Made by a program: the position numbers and the translations under genes. Below are positions 17,336-26,748 of a stretch of 64,000 bases of DNA, piece by piece (the first letter of the stretch is position 1; the number at the start of each line of letters is the position of its first letter). A model generated the notes under the pieces. It did not search any database. It was given only the letters and a program-made list of their open reading frames with translations, and was not told the origin of the DNA. Source of the stretch: JALHSW01 sp963720675 (lineage in GTDB: Bacteria > Actinomycetota > Acidimicrobiia > IMCC26256 > PALSA-555); contig CAVRGH010000005.1 in the NCBI GenBank assembly GCA_963720675.1, forward strand, positions 186,001 through 250,000. Direction: 5' to 3'.

Positions 17336-19148
17336 TCAGGCGTCGAGGCGCGCTTCGAGCGCGGCGAGCTCCTCGAGCAGCGCCGCCGGCAGCTTGTCGC
17401 CGAAGCGGTCGAAGTGCTCGCGCGTCGTGGGGAGCTCGCGCTTCCACTCCTCGGGCGTTCACCTCGAGCGCGGCGGTGGTCTTGGCGCGGTCGCCCTCGT
17501 CGAGGCCCTCGAGGTTCAGGTCCTCGGGACGGGGCACGGTGCCGATCGCGGTCTCGACGCCGTCGGCGTCGTCCTCGAGGCGGCGGCAGATCCAGTCGAG
17601 GACGCGAGAGTTGTCACCGAAGCCCGGCCACAGGAACTTGCCGTCCTCGTCCTTGCGGAACCAGTTCACGCCGTAGATCCGCGGGAGCTTCGACTCGTCG
17701 GTGCGCTCGGGCATCGTGAGCCAGTGGGAGAAGTAGTCACCCATGTGGTACCCGCAGAACGGGAGCATGGCGAACGGGTCACGTCGGAGCTCGCCGAGGC
17801 CGCCGGTCGCGGCGGCGGTCTTCTCCGACCCCATGGTCGCGGCGACGAAGACGCCGTGGCGCCAGTCGCGCGACTCGTAGACGAGCGGCACGGTGGTCGC
17901 GCGGCGTCCGCCGAAGAGGAACGCCGAGATCGGGACCCCGGCGGTGTCCTCGTACTCGGGGGCGAGGATCGGGCACTGCGTCAGCGGGACGCAGAAGCGG
18001 GAGTTCGGGTGCGCAGCCGGCTCGTCGGACGCCGGCGTCCAGTCGCGTCGCTTCCAGTCGGTCAGGTGTGCGGGCCGCTCGCCGTCGATGCCCTCCCACC
18101 ACACGTCGCCGTCGTCAGTGAGCGCCGTGTTCGTGAACACGGTGTTGCGCTCGACCGTGTGCATCGCGTTCGGGTTCGTCTCGAGGTTCGTGCCCGGCGC
18201 GACCCCGAAGAACCCGTTCTCGGGGTTGATCGCGTAGAGGCGGCCGTCGTCGCCGATCTTCATCCAGGAGATGTCGTCGCCGACGCACTCGGCCTTCCAG
18301 CCCGGGATGGTCGGGATGAGCATGGCGAGGTTCGTCTTGCCGCACGCGGAGGGGAACGCGGCGCCCACGTAGAACACGCGGCCCTTCGGCGAGGTGAGCT
18401 TGAGGATGAGCATGTGCTCGGCGAGCCAGCCCTCGTCGCGCGCGATCACCGATGCGATGCGCAGCGCGAAGCACTTCTTGCCCAGCAGGGCGTTGCCGCC
18501 GTAGCCCGAGCCGTACGACCAGATCTCACGCGTCTCCGGGAAGTGCACGATCCACTTCTCGTCGGGGTTGCAGGGCCAGGCGGAGTCCTCGTCGCCGGGC
18601 GCGAGGGGCGCGCCGATCGAGTGGACGCACGGCACGAACTCGCCGTCGGTGCCGAGCACGTCGAGGGCCTTGCTGCCGGCCCGGGTCATCGCCCGCATGC
18701 TGACGGCGACGTAGGGGGAGTCGGTGAGCTCGACACCGATGTACGAGAGCGGAGAGCCGAGCGGACCCATCGAGTAGGGGATGACGTACATCGTGCGGCC
18801 GCGCATGGAGCCGGCGAAGAGCTCGTGGAGCTTGGTGCGCATCTGGGCCGGGGCCATCCAGTTGTTGGTGGGCCCGGCATCGGACTCCTGCTCGGAGCAG
18901 ATGAAGGTGCGGTCCTCGACCCGGGCGACGTCGCTCGGGTCGCTGGTGGCCCAGTAGGAGCCCGGGCGCTTGTCGGGGTTCAGCTCCTGGAAGGTCCCGG
19001 CATCCACCAGCTGCTTGCAGAGCAGCTCGTGCTCGGCGTCGGACCCGTCGACCCAGTGGACGGCGTCGGGCTCACAGAGCTCGACCATGTCCTGGACCCA
19101 CGCCAGCAGTCCCGCGTGCTTGGTGGGTGCTTCCGTCACGAGCGACAC
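17336..19148 (-). CDS. pckG: Phosphoenolpyruvate carboxykinase, GTP-dependent (C-terminal frameshift)
   Basis: A ~604-residue PEPCK converting oxaloacetate and GTP to phosphoenolpyruvate, CO2 and GDP, the entry step to gluconeogenesis. The kinase-1a loop is FPSACGKTNLAML (the Cys is diagnostic of the GTP class), with GDDISWM and GVPISAFLFGGRR. The frame breaks near 17455 in a CCC run: the main frame loses homology after ALEVNA, while the next frame continues as EEWKRELPTTREHF to a normal end at 17336. Start GTG 19148 follows GGAGG with 5-nt spacing. Length after correction equals the family norm. Confidence 0.93.
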
Positions 19149-19384
19149 GGGTTCCTCCGCCTGTCGGCTGGTCCGACGCGCCCACGCGCCGGGAACGGTG
19201 GCGCCGAGTGTACCGACGGGCTCTGACGGGGGCCGAAATGGCGGCCCGGAGCGGCCTGCCGAGCGGGTACGGGGCCGCGATCATGGGTATCGGAGGCGTT
19301 GATGGATCGATCGGAGCAATCGGGTTCGACGCGATCCGTTCCCTGCCGCAGCTCCGAAAGCGGTCCGTGGGGGAGTCTGTCGTC

Positions 19385-19981
19385 ATGGAGCTGAGACCGT
19401 CGGCGCGCGGGCGCTCCGACGAGCGCGCCCTCGACCTGGAGCTCGTCGACGAGATCGCCGCCGGCAGCACCGATGCGCTCACCCGGGCCTACGGCCTGCA
19501 CTCGGCGGCCGTCTTCCGCTTCGCCCGCTGCGTCGTCGGACGCCGGAACCTCGCCGAGGAGGTCGTCCAGGACGTCTTCCTCCGCCTCTGGGACGAGCCC
19601 GAGCGGTTCGACTCGGCGCGCGGGTCGCTGCGCTCGTGGCTCATGACCCAGGCGCATGGCAAGAGCGTCGATCTGGTGCGGTCGGAGACGGCCCGCTCCC
19701 GACGCGAGGAACGGGAGGCGAGGTTGTCCGTCGCCGGTGCGGTCGACCGCGGCATCGACGACCCCGTCGTCGCGAGCGACGAGATGCGCGTCGCCCTCGC
19801 GGCTCTGAGCGAGCCCGAGCGAGAGGCGATCGGGCTCGCCTACTTCGTCGGGTACTCCTACCGCGAGGTGGCGCAGCGCCTGGGTGTCCCGGAGGGAACC
19901 GTCAAGAACCGGATCCGCAAGGGGCTGGCCCGACTCCGGGTCGCGCTGGCCGACGAACGTGAGCACGAGGTGGCCGAATGA
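19385..19981 (+). CDS. ECF-type RNA polymerase sigma factor
   Basis: A 198-residue group 4 sigma factor with region 2 (AEEVVQDVFLRLWDEPERFD, then GSLRSWLMTQAHG) and region 4 (LAYFVGYSYREVAQRLGVPEGTVKNRIRKGL) separated by a short Arg/Glu linker. The following gene encodes its probable membrane anti-sigma factor, with ATGA overlap. The arrangement resembles SigK/RskA-type pairs. A GGGGGAG stretch 9 nt before ATG 19385 serves as ribosome-binding site. Target genes are unknown. Confidence 0.88.
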   Translation: MELRPSARGRSDERALDLELVDEIAAGSTDALTRAYGLHSAAVFRFARCVVGRRNLAEEVVQDVFLRLWDEPERFDSARGSLRSWLMTQAHGKSVDLVRSETARSRREEREARLSVAGAVDRGIDDPVVASDEMRVALAALSEPEREAIGLAYFVGYSYREVAQRLGVPEGTVKNRIRKGLARLRVALADEREHEVAE

Positions 19982-20889
19982 ACACGGAGCTCGAAGACCG
20001 CGACGCACTGCTGGCTGCCTACGCGGTGGGCGCGGTCGATGCGGAGGAACGTGCGGCGATCGAGGCGCACCTGGCGACCGACGCCGCGTCGCGCGTCGCG
20101 GTGGAGGCCTACGCCGGTGCGGTCGCGACGCTCGACGCCGGGGACCCGCGTCCTGAGGTCCTCGACGCGATCCTGGCCCGCGCCGAGCCGCGCGACCGGC
20201 GGGCCGCCGTCGTCCCGATCGTCGCGACGTCCGGCGTGCGGCGGGCTGCGGCATGGCGGGTGGTCGCCGTCGCGGCCGCGGTCGCGCTGGGAGTCGTCGC
20301 GTTCCGTTCTGCCGGCGACGGGCAGAGCATCGACACCGAGCTCGCGAGTGCGACCACCGCCGCGTTGCGCGAGGCCGCGGCACGCAGTGGCGAGCCGCTC
20401 CAACGCCTGCGGGCCGACGGCTCGCGTGTCGAGGTGACGATCGCGGTCGTGTCGGACACCCAGGTCCTCCTGGTGGCCGACCCGGCCGATGCCGACTCGC
20501 GGCTGCGGGTATGGGCGATCACGCCGGACGGGCCGGTCGAGGTCTCCGCCGTGCGTGACCTCTCGCGGCTCTCGCTCGTGCGGCTGCCCCGGGGCACGAC
20601 GCGCCTGGTGCTCGCCGAGGACCGGCAGCGGGCGGACGCCGCGCTCGCGGCGATCGACGACGCGACCCCGGCCACGCCGACCACGCCGGGGACGCCGACC
20701 ACGCCGGGGACGCCGACACCCACCCCGGTCGTGCCGTCGGGGCCGTCGCTCGACGCGCCGCCGGGCCCGGTGATCGCGCTGCCACCGCTCACGCTCCCGC
20801 CGGTGGACCTGCCGCTCCCCGCCGTGACCGTGCCGTCGCTGCCGCTCACCCTGCCGACACTGCCCGGGCTGGGGCTGCCGGGCACGTGA
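19978..20889 (+). CDS. Membrane anti-sigma factor, RskA-like, with Pro-rich outer tail
   Basis: 303 residues. The N-terminal ~70 residues resemble the anti-sigma domain that clamps ECF sigma factors (LLAAYAVGAVDAEERAAIEAHL). One transmembrane helix lies at about residues 90-107, followed by an extracytoplasmic RskA-like domain and then ~65 residues of Pro/Thr/Val/Leu-rich low complexity. The tail includes two perfect 18-bp repeats (20680-20715). The ATG overlaps the sigma stop, so stoichiometric translation is expected. Release by a RIP protease is usual for this class; a RIP protease gene is at 56636-57859. Confidence 0.8.
   Translation: MNTELEDRDALLAAYAVGAVDAEERAAIEAHLATDAASRVAVEAYAGAVATLDAGDPRPEVLDAILARAEPRDRRAAVVPIVATSGVRRAAAWRVVAVAAAVALGVVAFRSAGDGQSIDTELASATTAALREAAARSGEPLQRLRADGSRVEVTIAVVSDTQVLLVADPADADSRLRVWAITPDGPVEVSAVRDLSRLSLVRLPRGTTRLVLAEDRQRADAALAAIDDATPATPTTPGTPTTPGTPTPTPVVPSGPSLDAPPGPVIALPPLTLPPVDLPLPAVTVPSLPLTLPTLPGLGLPGT
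20680..20715 (+). repeat. Two perfect 18-bp repeats inside the anti-sigma gene
   Basis: ACCACGCCGGGGACGCCG twice in frame, encoding TTPGTP units in the Pro-rich tail. Confidence 0.85.
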
Positions 20890-20910
20890 GCCCGGCGCGG
20901 CGGCGCCCGG

Positions 20911-20916
20911 TACCGT
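20911..20916 (+). promoter_or_regulatory. -10 element, leaderless GlsB/YeaQ gene
   Basis: TACCGT, 6 nt before ATG 20923. Confidence 0.5.
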
Positions 20917-20922
20917 GAGGTC

Positions 20923-21174
20923 ATGAGCTGGCTCTCGTGGATCGTGGTGGGCTTCATCGCCGGCGTGCTGGCGAAGCTCGTCACCGGTCAGGACAAGCCA
21001 GGTTGCCTCGGGACGATCCTCGTCGGGATCCTGGGTGGGTTGCTCGGCGGCGCGATCTTCACGGCCGCGGGCGACGAGGGGATCAACGACTTCAGCATCC
21101 GGTCGCTCCTGGTCGCGTTCGTGGGAGCGACGATCCTGCTGTTCGGCTGGAGCCTGATCGCCAAGCGCGACTGA
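20923..21174 (+). CDS. GlsB/YeaQ/YmgE-family stress-associated membrane protein
   Basis: An 83-residue hydrophobic protein with three helices and the family pattern WIVVGFIAGVLAKL, GCLGTILVGILGGLLGG, AFVGATILLFGW. The family (transglycosylase-associated protein) is often stress-induced; its biochemical role is unknown. It lies 33 nt after the ECF anti-sigma gene but has its own -10, so it may or may not be in that regulon. Confidence 0.85.
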   Translation: MSWLSWIVVGFIAGVLAKLVTGQDKPGCLGTILVGILGGLLGGAIFTAAGDEGINDFSIRSLLVAFVGATILLFGWSLIAKRD

Positions 21175-21200
21175 CGTCGCACCGACCCGGTGCGCTCCGC

Positions 21201-21428
21201 TCAGACCTCGGCGGTGGGGAGCCCCATGTCGGGCTCGGAGCCGATGCGGATCCGCGTGGCTCGGCCGTCACCGTCGAGGGCGAAGTTGACCCGCTGGCCC
21301 TGGCGCAGCGCCCGGAAGAGCGACCCCTCGAGCGCGTCGGCCGCGAGCACGTACTCGGCCCGGTCGGCGTCGCTCATGACGACGCCCTCACCGGTGCGGG
21401 GATCGAAGGTCCGGACGACGCCCTGCAT
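21201..21428 (-). CDS. Small cold-shock-domain-like protein
   Basis: 75 residues with a CSD-like OB-fold pattern (GVVRTFDPRTGEGVV, then LRQGQRVNFAL). The aromatic RNA-binding motifs of true CspA (KGFGFI, VFVH) are not conserved, so nucleic-acid binding is uncertain. The ATG lies 7 nt after the rpmB stop, suggesting an rpmB operon. Confidence 0.6.
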   Translation of the reverse strand: MQGVVRTFDPRTGEGVVMSDADRAEYVLAADALEGSLFRALRQGQRVNFALDGDGRATRIRIGSEPDMGLPTAEV

Positions 21429-21435
21429 CTCGGCG

Positions 21436-21624
21436 CTACGGCTTCTGGACCTTGCCGGCCTTGAGGCACGACGTACACACGTGCAGGCGCTTGGGCGTGC
21501 CGTCGACGATGGCACGCACCTTCTGCACGTTGGGGTTCCAACGCCGCTTGGTGCGGCGGTGCGAGTGGCTGAGGCGCATGCCGAACTGCGGCTTCTTGCC
21601 GCACACCTCGCAGACCGACGCCAT
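21436..21624 (-). CDS. rpmB: 50S ribosomal protein L28
   Basis: 62 residues, the normal L28 length, with zinc-type cysteine pairs CEVCGK and CTSC, and the basic core SHSHRRTKRRWNPN. A GAGGAG site precedes the ATG. Its position, divergent from the DAK-recG operon, is the standard actinobacterial arrangement. Confidence 0.95.
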   Translation of the reverse strand: MASVCEVCGKKPQFGMRLSHSHRRTKRRWNPNVQKVRAIVDGTPKRLHVCTSCLKAGKVQKP

Positions 21625-21763
21625 GGGGACCGACTCCTCGTGCGGCTCTGCCGCGTACCTCGTGGGCGGCTGCTCGCCGCGCACCTGCTCGAAACGGGGA
21701 ACTGCCGTTCCCGGACAGACGATGGTAGCAGTGGCCCTCGCCCGATCCGCAGGCGAGCGCCAC

Positions 21764-21769
21764 TACGAT
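21764..21769 (+). promoter_or_regulatory. -10 element of the DAK-recG operon
   Basis: TACGAT, 10 nt before ATG 21780. Transcription would start a few nt before the start codon, leaving a very short or absent leader. Confidence 0.4.
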
Positions 21770-21779
21770 CCTCCCGCAC

Positions 21780-23402
21780 ATGGGCACCCTGACCACGATC
21801 GATGGCGAGGCCCTGGCCCGGGTCGTCGGCACCTTTCGGGATGCTCTCCGGGCGCACCAGGAGGAGCTGAACCTCCTCAACGTGTACCCCGTCCCCGACG
21901 GGGACACGGGCACGAACATGGCGCTCACGATCGAGTCCGTCTGCACGGAGGTCGGGGACGCCACCCGGATGGACGACGTCTGCAAGGCGCTCGCCCACGG
22001 GTCGCTGATGGGTGCGCGCGGCAACTCGGGCGTGATCCTGTCGCAGATCCTTCGGGGCCTGGCCGACACGTTCACGCCCCTCGAGGCCATCGGCGCTGCC
22101 GACGTCGCGAACGGCCTGCGCCGGGCGTCGGACGCGGCCTACCAAGCGGTGATGCGACCGGTCGAGGGGACGATCCTCACCGTGGTGCGCAGCGCGGCCG
22201 AAGCCGCGGAGGCCGCGCGCGACACGGGCGCGAGCACGCTGGAGGCGCTGCTCGAGCGGACCGTCTCCGCCGCGCACGACGCGGTCGCCCGCACGCCCGA
22301 GCTCCTCCCGGTGCTGAAGGACGCGGGCGTCGTCGACGCCGGCGGCCACGGGTTCACGCTGCTCCTCGATGCGTTCCTGCACGTCGTGGACGGTCGCCCC
22401 GTACCCGAGCCCGAGCTGGTCACCGCCCCGGCCGCGGTCGCAGCGCATCAGCGCGACGTCGACCTGTCGTCGCTGCGCTACGAGGTCATGTACCTCCTCG
22501 ATGCGCCCGACGCGACGATGCCGGCGTTCAAGGAGACCTGGGGTGCACTCGGCGACTCGATCGTGGTGGTCGGTGGCGAGGGACTGTGGAACTGCCATGT
22601 CCACACGAACGACATCGGCGGCGCCATCGAGGCCGGGATCCAGGCGGGCCGCCCGCGTGAGATCCGTGTCACCGACCTCGTCGAGCAGGTCGAGGAGGAG
22701 CAGTGGGTGCGGGCCGGCAACGGCGACGCCGCGCCCGCGGAGCTCGTCACGACGGCCGTGGTCGCGGTCGCGGTGGGGCACGGTCTCAGCCGGCTCCTGC
22801 GATCCGTCGGGGTGCACGAGGTGGTCGCGGGCGGGCAGTCGATGAACCCGTCGACCGCGCAGATCCTCGAGGCCGTCGACCGCGCACCGTCCGAGTCGGT
22901 GCTGGTCCTCCCGAACAACAAGAACATCGTTGCCGTCGCGCAGCAGGTCGGCGAGCTCACGGCACGCGACGTCGACGTCGTCCCCACGCACGCGGTGGTG
23001 GAGGCGCTCGCGTCGCTCGTCGTCTACGACCCCGACGCGGCGCTCGAGGCCAACGTCGCCGCGATGGCCGATGCCGCGGCGCGTGTGCGCGCGGGCGAGG
23101 TCACGCAGGCCGTCCGCGACAGCGTCGCCGAGTGCGGTGAGATCAAGGCCGGCGACTGGATCGCGATCACGCGCGAGGGAATCTGCGCGGCCACCGCCTC
23201 GGCGGCCGACGCGGCGATCGCGCTGGTCGACCGCTTGGTCGGTGAGGACAGCGAGCTCGTGACGGTGCTCCTCGGGAGCGACGCGCGTCCCGCCGACACC
23301 GCGCGGTTGCGCGAGCACCTCGGGCTCGAGCACGGGCACGTCGAGGTCGAGGTGCACGAGGGCGACCAGCCGCTGTACCCGTATCTCATCGGGGTGGAGT
23401 AG
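21780..23402 (+). CDS. DAK2-domain kinase, FakA-like
   Basis: 540 residues. The N-terminal DhaL/DAK2 nucleotide-binding domain contains NVYPVPDGDTGTNMALT (metal-binding aspartates) and GSLMGARGNSGVILSQILRG. The remainder matches the central and C-terminal domains of FakA/YloV proteins. In firmicutes FakA phosphorylates FakB-bound fatty acids; no FakB gene is nearby, so the fatty-acid role is inferred. The gene is immediately followed by recG (5-nt gap), a conserved actinobacterial pairing. Confidence 0.85.
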   Translation: MGTLTTIDGEALARVVGTFRDALRAHQEELNLLNVYPVPDGDTGTNMALTIESVCTEVGDATRMDDVCKALAHGSLMGARGNSGVILSQILRGLADTFTPLEAIGAADVANGLRRASDAAYQAVMRPVEGTILTVVRSAAEAAEAARDTGASTLEALLERTVSAAHDAVARTPELLPVLKDAGVVDAGGHGFTLLLDAFLHVVDGRPVPEPELVTAPAAVAAHQRDVDLSSLRYEVMYLLDAPDATMPAFKETWGALGDSIVVVGGEGLWNCHVHTNDIGGAIEAGIQAGRPREIRVTDLVEQVEEEQWVRAGNGDAAPAELVTTAVVAVAVGHGLSRLLRSVGVHEVVAGGQSMNPSTAQILEAVDRAPSESVLVLPNNKNIVAVAQQVGELTARDVDVVPTHAVVEALASLVVYDPDAALEANVAAMADAAARVRAGEVTQAVRDSVAECGEIKAGDWIAITREGICAATASAADAAIALVDRLVGEDSELVTVLLGSDARPADTARLREHLGLEHGHVEVEVHEGDQPLYPYLIGVE

Positions 23403-23407
23403 CCCGG

Positions 23408-25537
23408 GTGGCACCCGGCCTCACCCTCCGCGAGCTGCGCGACCGACCGATCTCCGACCTGCGGACCGTCGGACCGAAGCTGGCCGAGCGGCTGGCGACG
23501 ATGGGGATCGAGAGCGTGCTCGACCTGCTCGAGCACTACCCCCGCCGGTACCACGACCGCACCAACACCACCGACATCGCGGAGCTCGCGGTCGACGAGC
23601 AGGCGACGGTCGCGGGTGAGGTGAAGAAGGTCGCGGTGCGGCGTCCCCGCAAGGGCCGCCCGATCGTGGAGATGGAGCTGTACGACGGCACGTCGTACCT
23701 GAAGCTGACGTTCTTCAACCAGGAGTACCGAGCGAAGATCACCGAGGGCACCGAGGTCTCGGTGTTCGGGAAGGTCGACCTGTACCGCGGTCGCCGGCAG
23801 ATGGTGAACCCCGCGATCGACGTGCTCGACACGGTCGCGGAGCCGACGACCGGGGTGCTGCTGCCCGTCTACCCGCAGTCGGGCAAGGCCGGCGTGAACA
23901 GCTGGGAGATCCGCAAGGTTGCCGCGGAGATGCTGAAGCGCTCGCAGCCCAGAGGATTCGCCGATCCCCTCGACGACGCAGTGCGACGAGCCCAGCACCT
24001 CGTCGATCGCACGACGGCATACACGACGATCCACCGTCCCGAGACGATGGACGAAGCCGCGATGGCGCGGGCCCGGCTCACCTTCGACGAGTTCCTGCGG
24101 ATGCAGGTCGGGCTCGTCGCGCGCAAGCGGGCGATCGAGCGCGACCGCAGCGGCATCGAGCACCGGGTCGACGGCGATCTCACCCCTGCGTTCCTCGCGA
24201 GCCTCCCGTTCCCGCTCACCGAGGACCAGGCGCGTGTGATCGACGAGATCAGGCACGACATGGCGTCGCCCGCGCCGATGCACCGGCTCCTGCAGGGCGA
24301 GGTCGGCTCGGGCAAGACGGTGGTCGCGCTGGTGGCGCTGCTGATCGCGGTCCAGGGCGGCTACCAGGGTGCGTTCATGGCGCCGACCGAGGTGCTCGCC
24401 GAGCAGCACGAGCTGACCCTGCGCTCACTGCTCGCCGGCCTGACCGTGCGCGAAGAGGGCTCACTCCTGGGGGAACGTCCGATCGGGGTGGCGTTGCTCA
24501 CCAACCGCACGAACGCGGCGGGCCGTCGCCGGATCGCGGAGGGACTGCGCGGCGGGCAGATCGACATCATCGTGGGCACCCACGCGCTGATCTACGAGGG
24601 CGTCGAGTTCGCGAACCTCGGGCTCGTCGTGATCGACGAGCAGCACCGCTTCGGCGTCGAGCAGCGCGACCTCCTGCGCGGCAAAGGTCACGAGCCCGAC
24701 GTGCTGGTGATGACCGCGACGCCGATCCCGCGCACGGCCGCGATGCTCATCTACGGCGATCTCGACAAGTCCGAGCTGCGCTCGCTCCCGGCCGGCCGCT
24801 CGCCGATCACCACCGAGGTCGTCGGCCCGAGCGCGCTCGAGCGTGTCGCGGTCTACGAGCGGCTCCGCACCGAGGTGCAGGCGGGCCGACAGGCCTACGT
24901 CGTCTGTCCGCTCGTCGAGGGCTCCACGAAGCTCGAGGCCAAGGCGGCCACGGAGGAGTTCGAGCGGCTCGACCAGGAGGAGCTCGCCGGGCTCCGGCTC
25001 GGGCTGCTGCACGGGCAGATGCCGTCGGCGGACAAAGAGGCGGTCATGACCCACTTCCGGTCCGGCGAGGTCGACGTGCTCGTCGCGACGACCGTGATCG
25101 AGGTCGGGGTCGACGTGCCCAACGCGACCGTGATGATCGTGGAAGACGCCGACCGGTTCGGGTTGCTCCAGCTGCACCAGCTCCGTGGGCGCATCGGGCG
25201 CGGTGAGCACGCGTCGTTCTGCTACCTGCTGGCGGACCCGTCGACTGCGGAGGGCCGAGCCCGGCTGGAGGCGATGCGCGACAGCACCGACGGCTTCGAG
25301 CTCGCCGAGCGCGACCTCGAGATCCGCGGTGCGGGCGAGGTGTTCGGCGAGCGGCAGTCCGGCTTCAGCGACCTCAAGCTGGGGCGCCTGCCGCGTGACG
25401 AGCCGATCGTCATCGACGCGCGCGCGGTGGCTGAGCAGCTGCTCGACGACGACCCGGGGCTCGAGGTGCACGACCAGCTGCGCGAAGAGGTCGAGGACCT
25501 CCTCGGCGATGCGGTCGAGTTCCTCTTCAAGAGCTGA
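23408..25537 (+). CDS. recG: ATP-dependent DNA helicase RecG
   Basis: 709 residues. An N-terminal wedge/OB domain (about 1-200) is followed by superfamily 2 helicase motifs: Walker A GEVGSGKT, motif II DEQH, MTATPIPRT, and the C-terminal GRIGRGEHASFCYLL. RecG remodels stalled forks and Holliday junctions. The GTG start at 23408 keeps the domain intact; it is translationally close to the DAK gene. Confidence 0.95.
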   Translation: MAPGLTLRELRDRPISDLRTVGPKLAERLATMGIESVLDLLEHYPRRYHDRTNTTDIAELAVDEQATVAGEVKKVAVRRPRKGRPIVEMELYDGTSYLKLTFFNQEYRAKITEGTEVSVFGKVDLYRGRRQMVNPAIDVLDTVAEPTTGVLLPVYPQSGKAGVNSWEIRKVAAEMLKRSQPRGFADPLDDAVRRAQHLVDRTTAYTTIHRPETMDEAAMARARLTFDEFLRMQVGLVARKRAIERDRSGIEHRVDGDLTPAFLASLPFPLTEDQARVIDEIRHDMASPAPMHRLLQGEVGSGKTVVALVALLIAVQGGYQGAFMAPTEVLAEQHELTLRSLLAGLTVREEGSLLGERPIGVALLTNRTNAAGRRRIAEGLRGGQIDIIVGTHALIYEGVEFANLGLVVIDEQHRFGVEQRDLLRGKGHEPDVLVMTATPIPRTAAMLIYGDLDKSELRSLPAGRSPITTEVVGPSALERVAVYERLRTEVQAGRQAYVVCPLVEGSTKLEAKAATEEFERLDQEELAGLRLGLLHGQMPSADKEAVMTHFRSGEVDVLVATTVIEVGVDVPNATVMIVEDADRFGLLQLHQLRGRIGRGEHASFCYLLADPSTAEGRARLEAMRDSTDGFELAERDLEIRGAGEVFGERQSGFSDLKLGRLPRDEPIVIDARAVAEQLLDDDPGLEVHDQLREEVEDLLGDAVEFLFKS

Positions 25538-25634
25538 GGTCGTCACCGTTCCGGTGAGCGTTGTGGCTGCCCCGGCGACCAGATCGCTCACGAGATCGTG
25601 TCGATCCTCGAGGACTGCGCGAAGGTGGCCGCCG

Positions 25635-26225
25635 ATGGCTGGACGGATGCGCGTGATCGCGGGTGAGGCCCGGGGGCTGACGCTCGTGGCGCCCCCCGAC
25701 GCCCGCCCGACGTCGGGTCGCGTTCGCGAAGCACTGTTCTCGTCACTCGGTGACGTCGCGGGCCTGAGCGTGCTGGACCTGTTCGCGGGCAGCGGTGCGC
25801 TGGGGATCGAGGCGCTCTCACGCGGCGCCGACCGCGGGGTGCTCGTCGACCGCGATCGTGGCGCGGCCGACGCGTGCCGAACGAACCTCGACGCCACGGG
25901 TCTCGTCGAGCGCGCCCAGGTGGTCGTACGGCCAGTCGGCGCCTTCCTGGCGGGTCCCGTCCCGGGCGACGCGCCGTTCGACCTCGTCTGCTGCGATCCG
26001 CCCTATGACCTCGGCGCCACCGAGCTCGACGAGGTGCTGGCCGGGCTCGCCCGGCCCGGCTGGGTCGCCCCGGACGCCCGGATCGTCCTGGAACGCCCGA
26101 CGCGCCGCCGGGGGAGCGGGGAGCCGGCGGCCGCCCCATCGTTCGGCCCGACATGGATCGTGGGGTGGGAGCGCAGGTACGGGGATACGCTCCTCACGGT
26201 CCTGCGTCCGTCGCAGGTGCGCTGA
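25635..26225 (+). CDS. rsmD: 16S rRNA (guanine-966-N2)-methyltransferase
   Basis: A 196-residue Rossmann methyltransferase with MRVIAGEARG at the N-terminus, the SAM loop LDLFAGSGALGIEAL and catalytic motif CDPPYD. Start ATG 25635 gives the typical N-terminus; 97 bp separate it from recG. It is followed by coaD, the classic rsmD-coaD pair. Confidence 0.92.
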   Translation: MAGRMRVIAGEARGLTLVAPPDARPTSGRVREALFSSLGDVAGLSVLDLFAGSGALGIEALSRGADRGVLVDRDRGAADACRTNLDATGLVERAQVVVRPVGAFLAGPVPGDAPFDLVCCDPPYDLGATELDEVLAGLARPGWVAPDARIVLERPTRRRGSGEPAAAPSFGPTWIVGWERRYGDTLLTVLRPSQVR

Positions 26226-26241
26226 CAAGGAGAACGCCGGA

Positions 26242-26736
26242 GTGGCCATCGCGCTGTGTCCGGGGTCGTTCGACCCGGTGACCCTCGGACATCTCGACAT
26301 CATCGAGCGGACCGCGCGTCACTTCGACGAGGTGATCGTCGCGGTCATCCGCAACCCGCAGAAGTCGCAGTCGCTGTTCACCCTCGAAGAGCGGCAGTCG
26401 ATGCTCTACGAGGTCACGGCCCATGTTCCCAACGTGCGGATCGAGTTCTTCAAGGGCTTGTTGGTCGAGTTCGCTCGCGACCACGGCGCCGAGTCGATCG
26501 TGAAGGGGCTGCGCGCGATCTCGGACTTCGACTACGAGCTCCAGATGGCGCAGATGAACCAGCGCCTGTCGGGCATCGACACCTTCTTCATCTCGACGAG
26601 TCCGCAGCACTCGTTCCTGTCGTCCAGCCTCGTGCGCGAGGTCGCGCGGTTCGGGGGTGACGTGTCGAGCATGGTCCCGCCGATGGTCGCCGAGCGGCTC
26701 GCCGAGCGCTACGGGGACGAGTCCGGCAAGGCATGA
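26242..26736 (+). CDS. coaD: Phosphopantetheine adenylyltransferase
   Basis: A 164-residue nucleotidyltransferase making dephospho-CoA. The motifs CPGSFDPVTLGHLDII (T/HxGH) and ISTSPQHSFLSSSLVRE are diagnostic. AAGGAG at 26227-26232 is 9 nt before the GTG start. Confidence 0.96.
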   Translation: MAIALCPGSFDPVTLGHLDIIERTARHFDEVIVAVIRNPQKSQSLFTLEERQSMLYEVTAHVPNVRIEFFKGLLVEFARDHGAESIVKGLRAISDFDYELQMAQMNQRLSGIDTFFISTSPQHSFLSSSLVREVARFGGDVSSMVPPMVAERLAERYGDESGKA

Positions 26737-26748
26737 GCAGGCCCTCGC

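Noticed and set aside
25538..25634. Small frame between recG and rsmD reading GDQIAHEIVSILEDC
   Set aside because: No start codon with a ribosome-binding site, no recognised homology, and it runs into the rsmD start in another frame.
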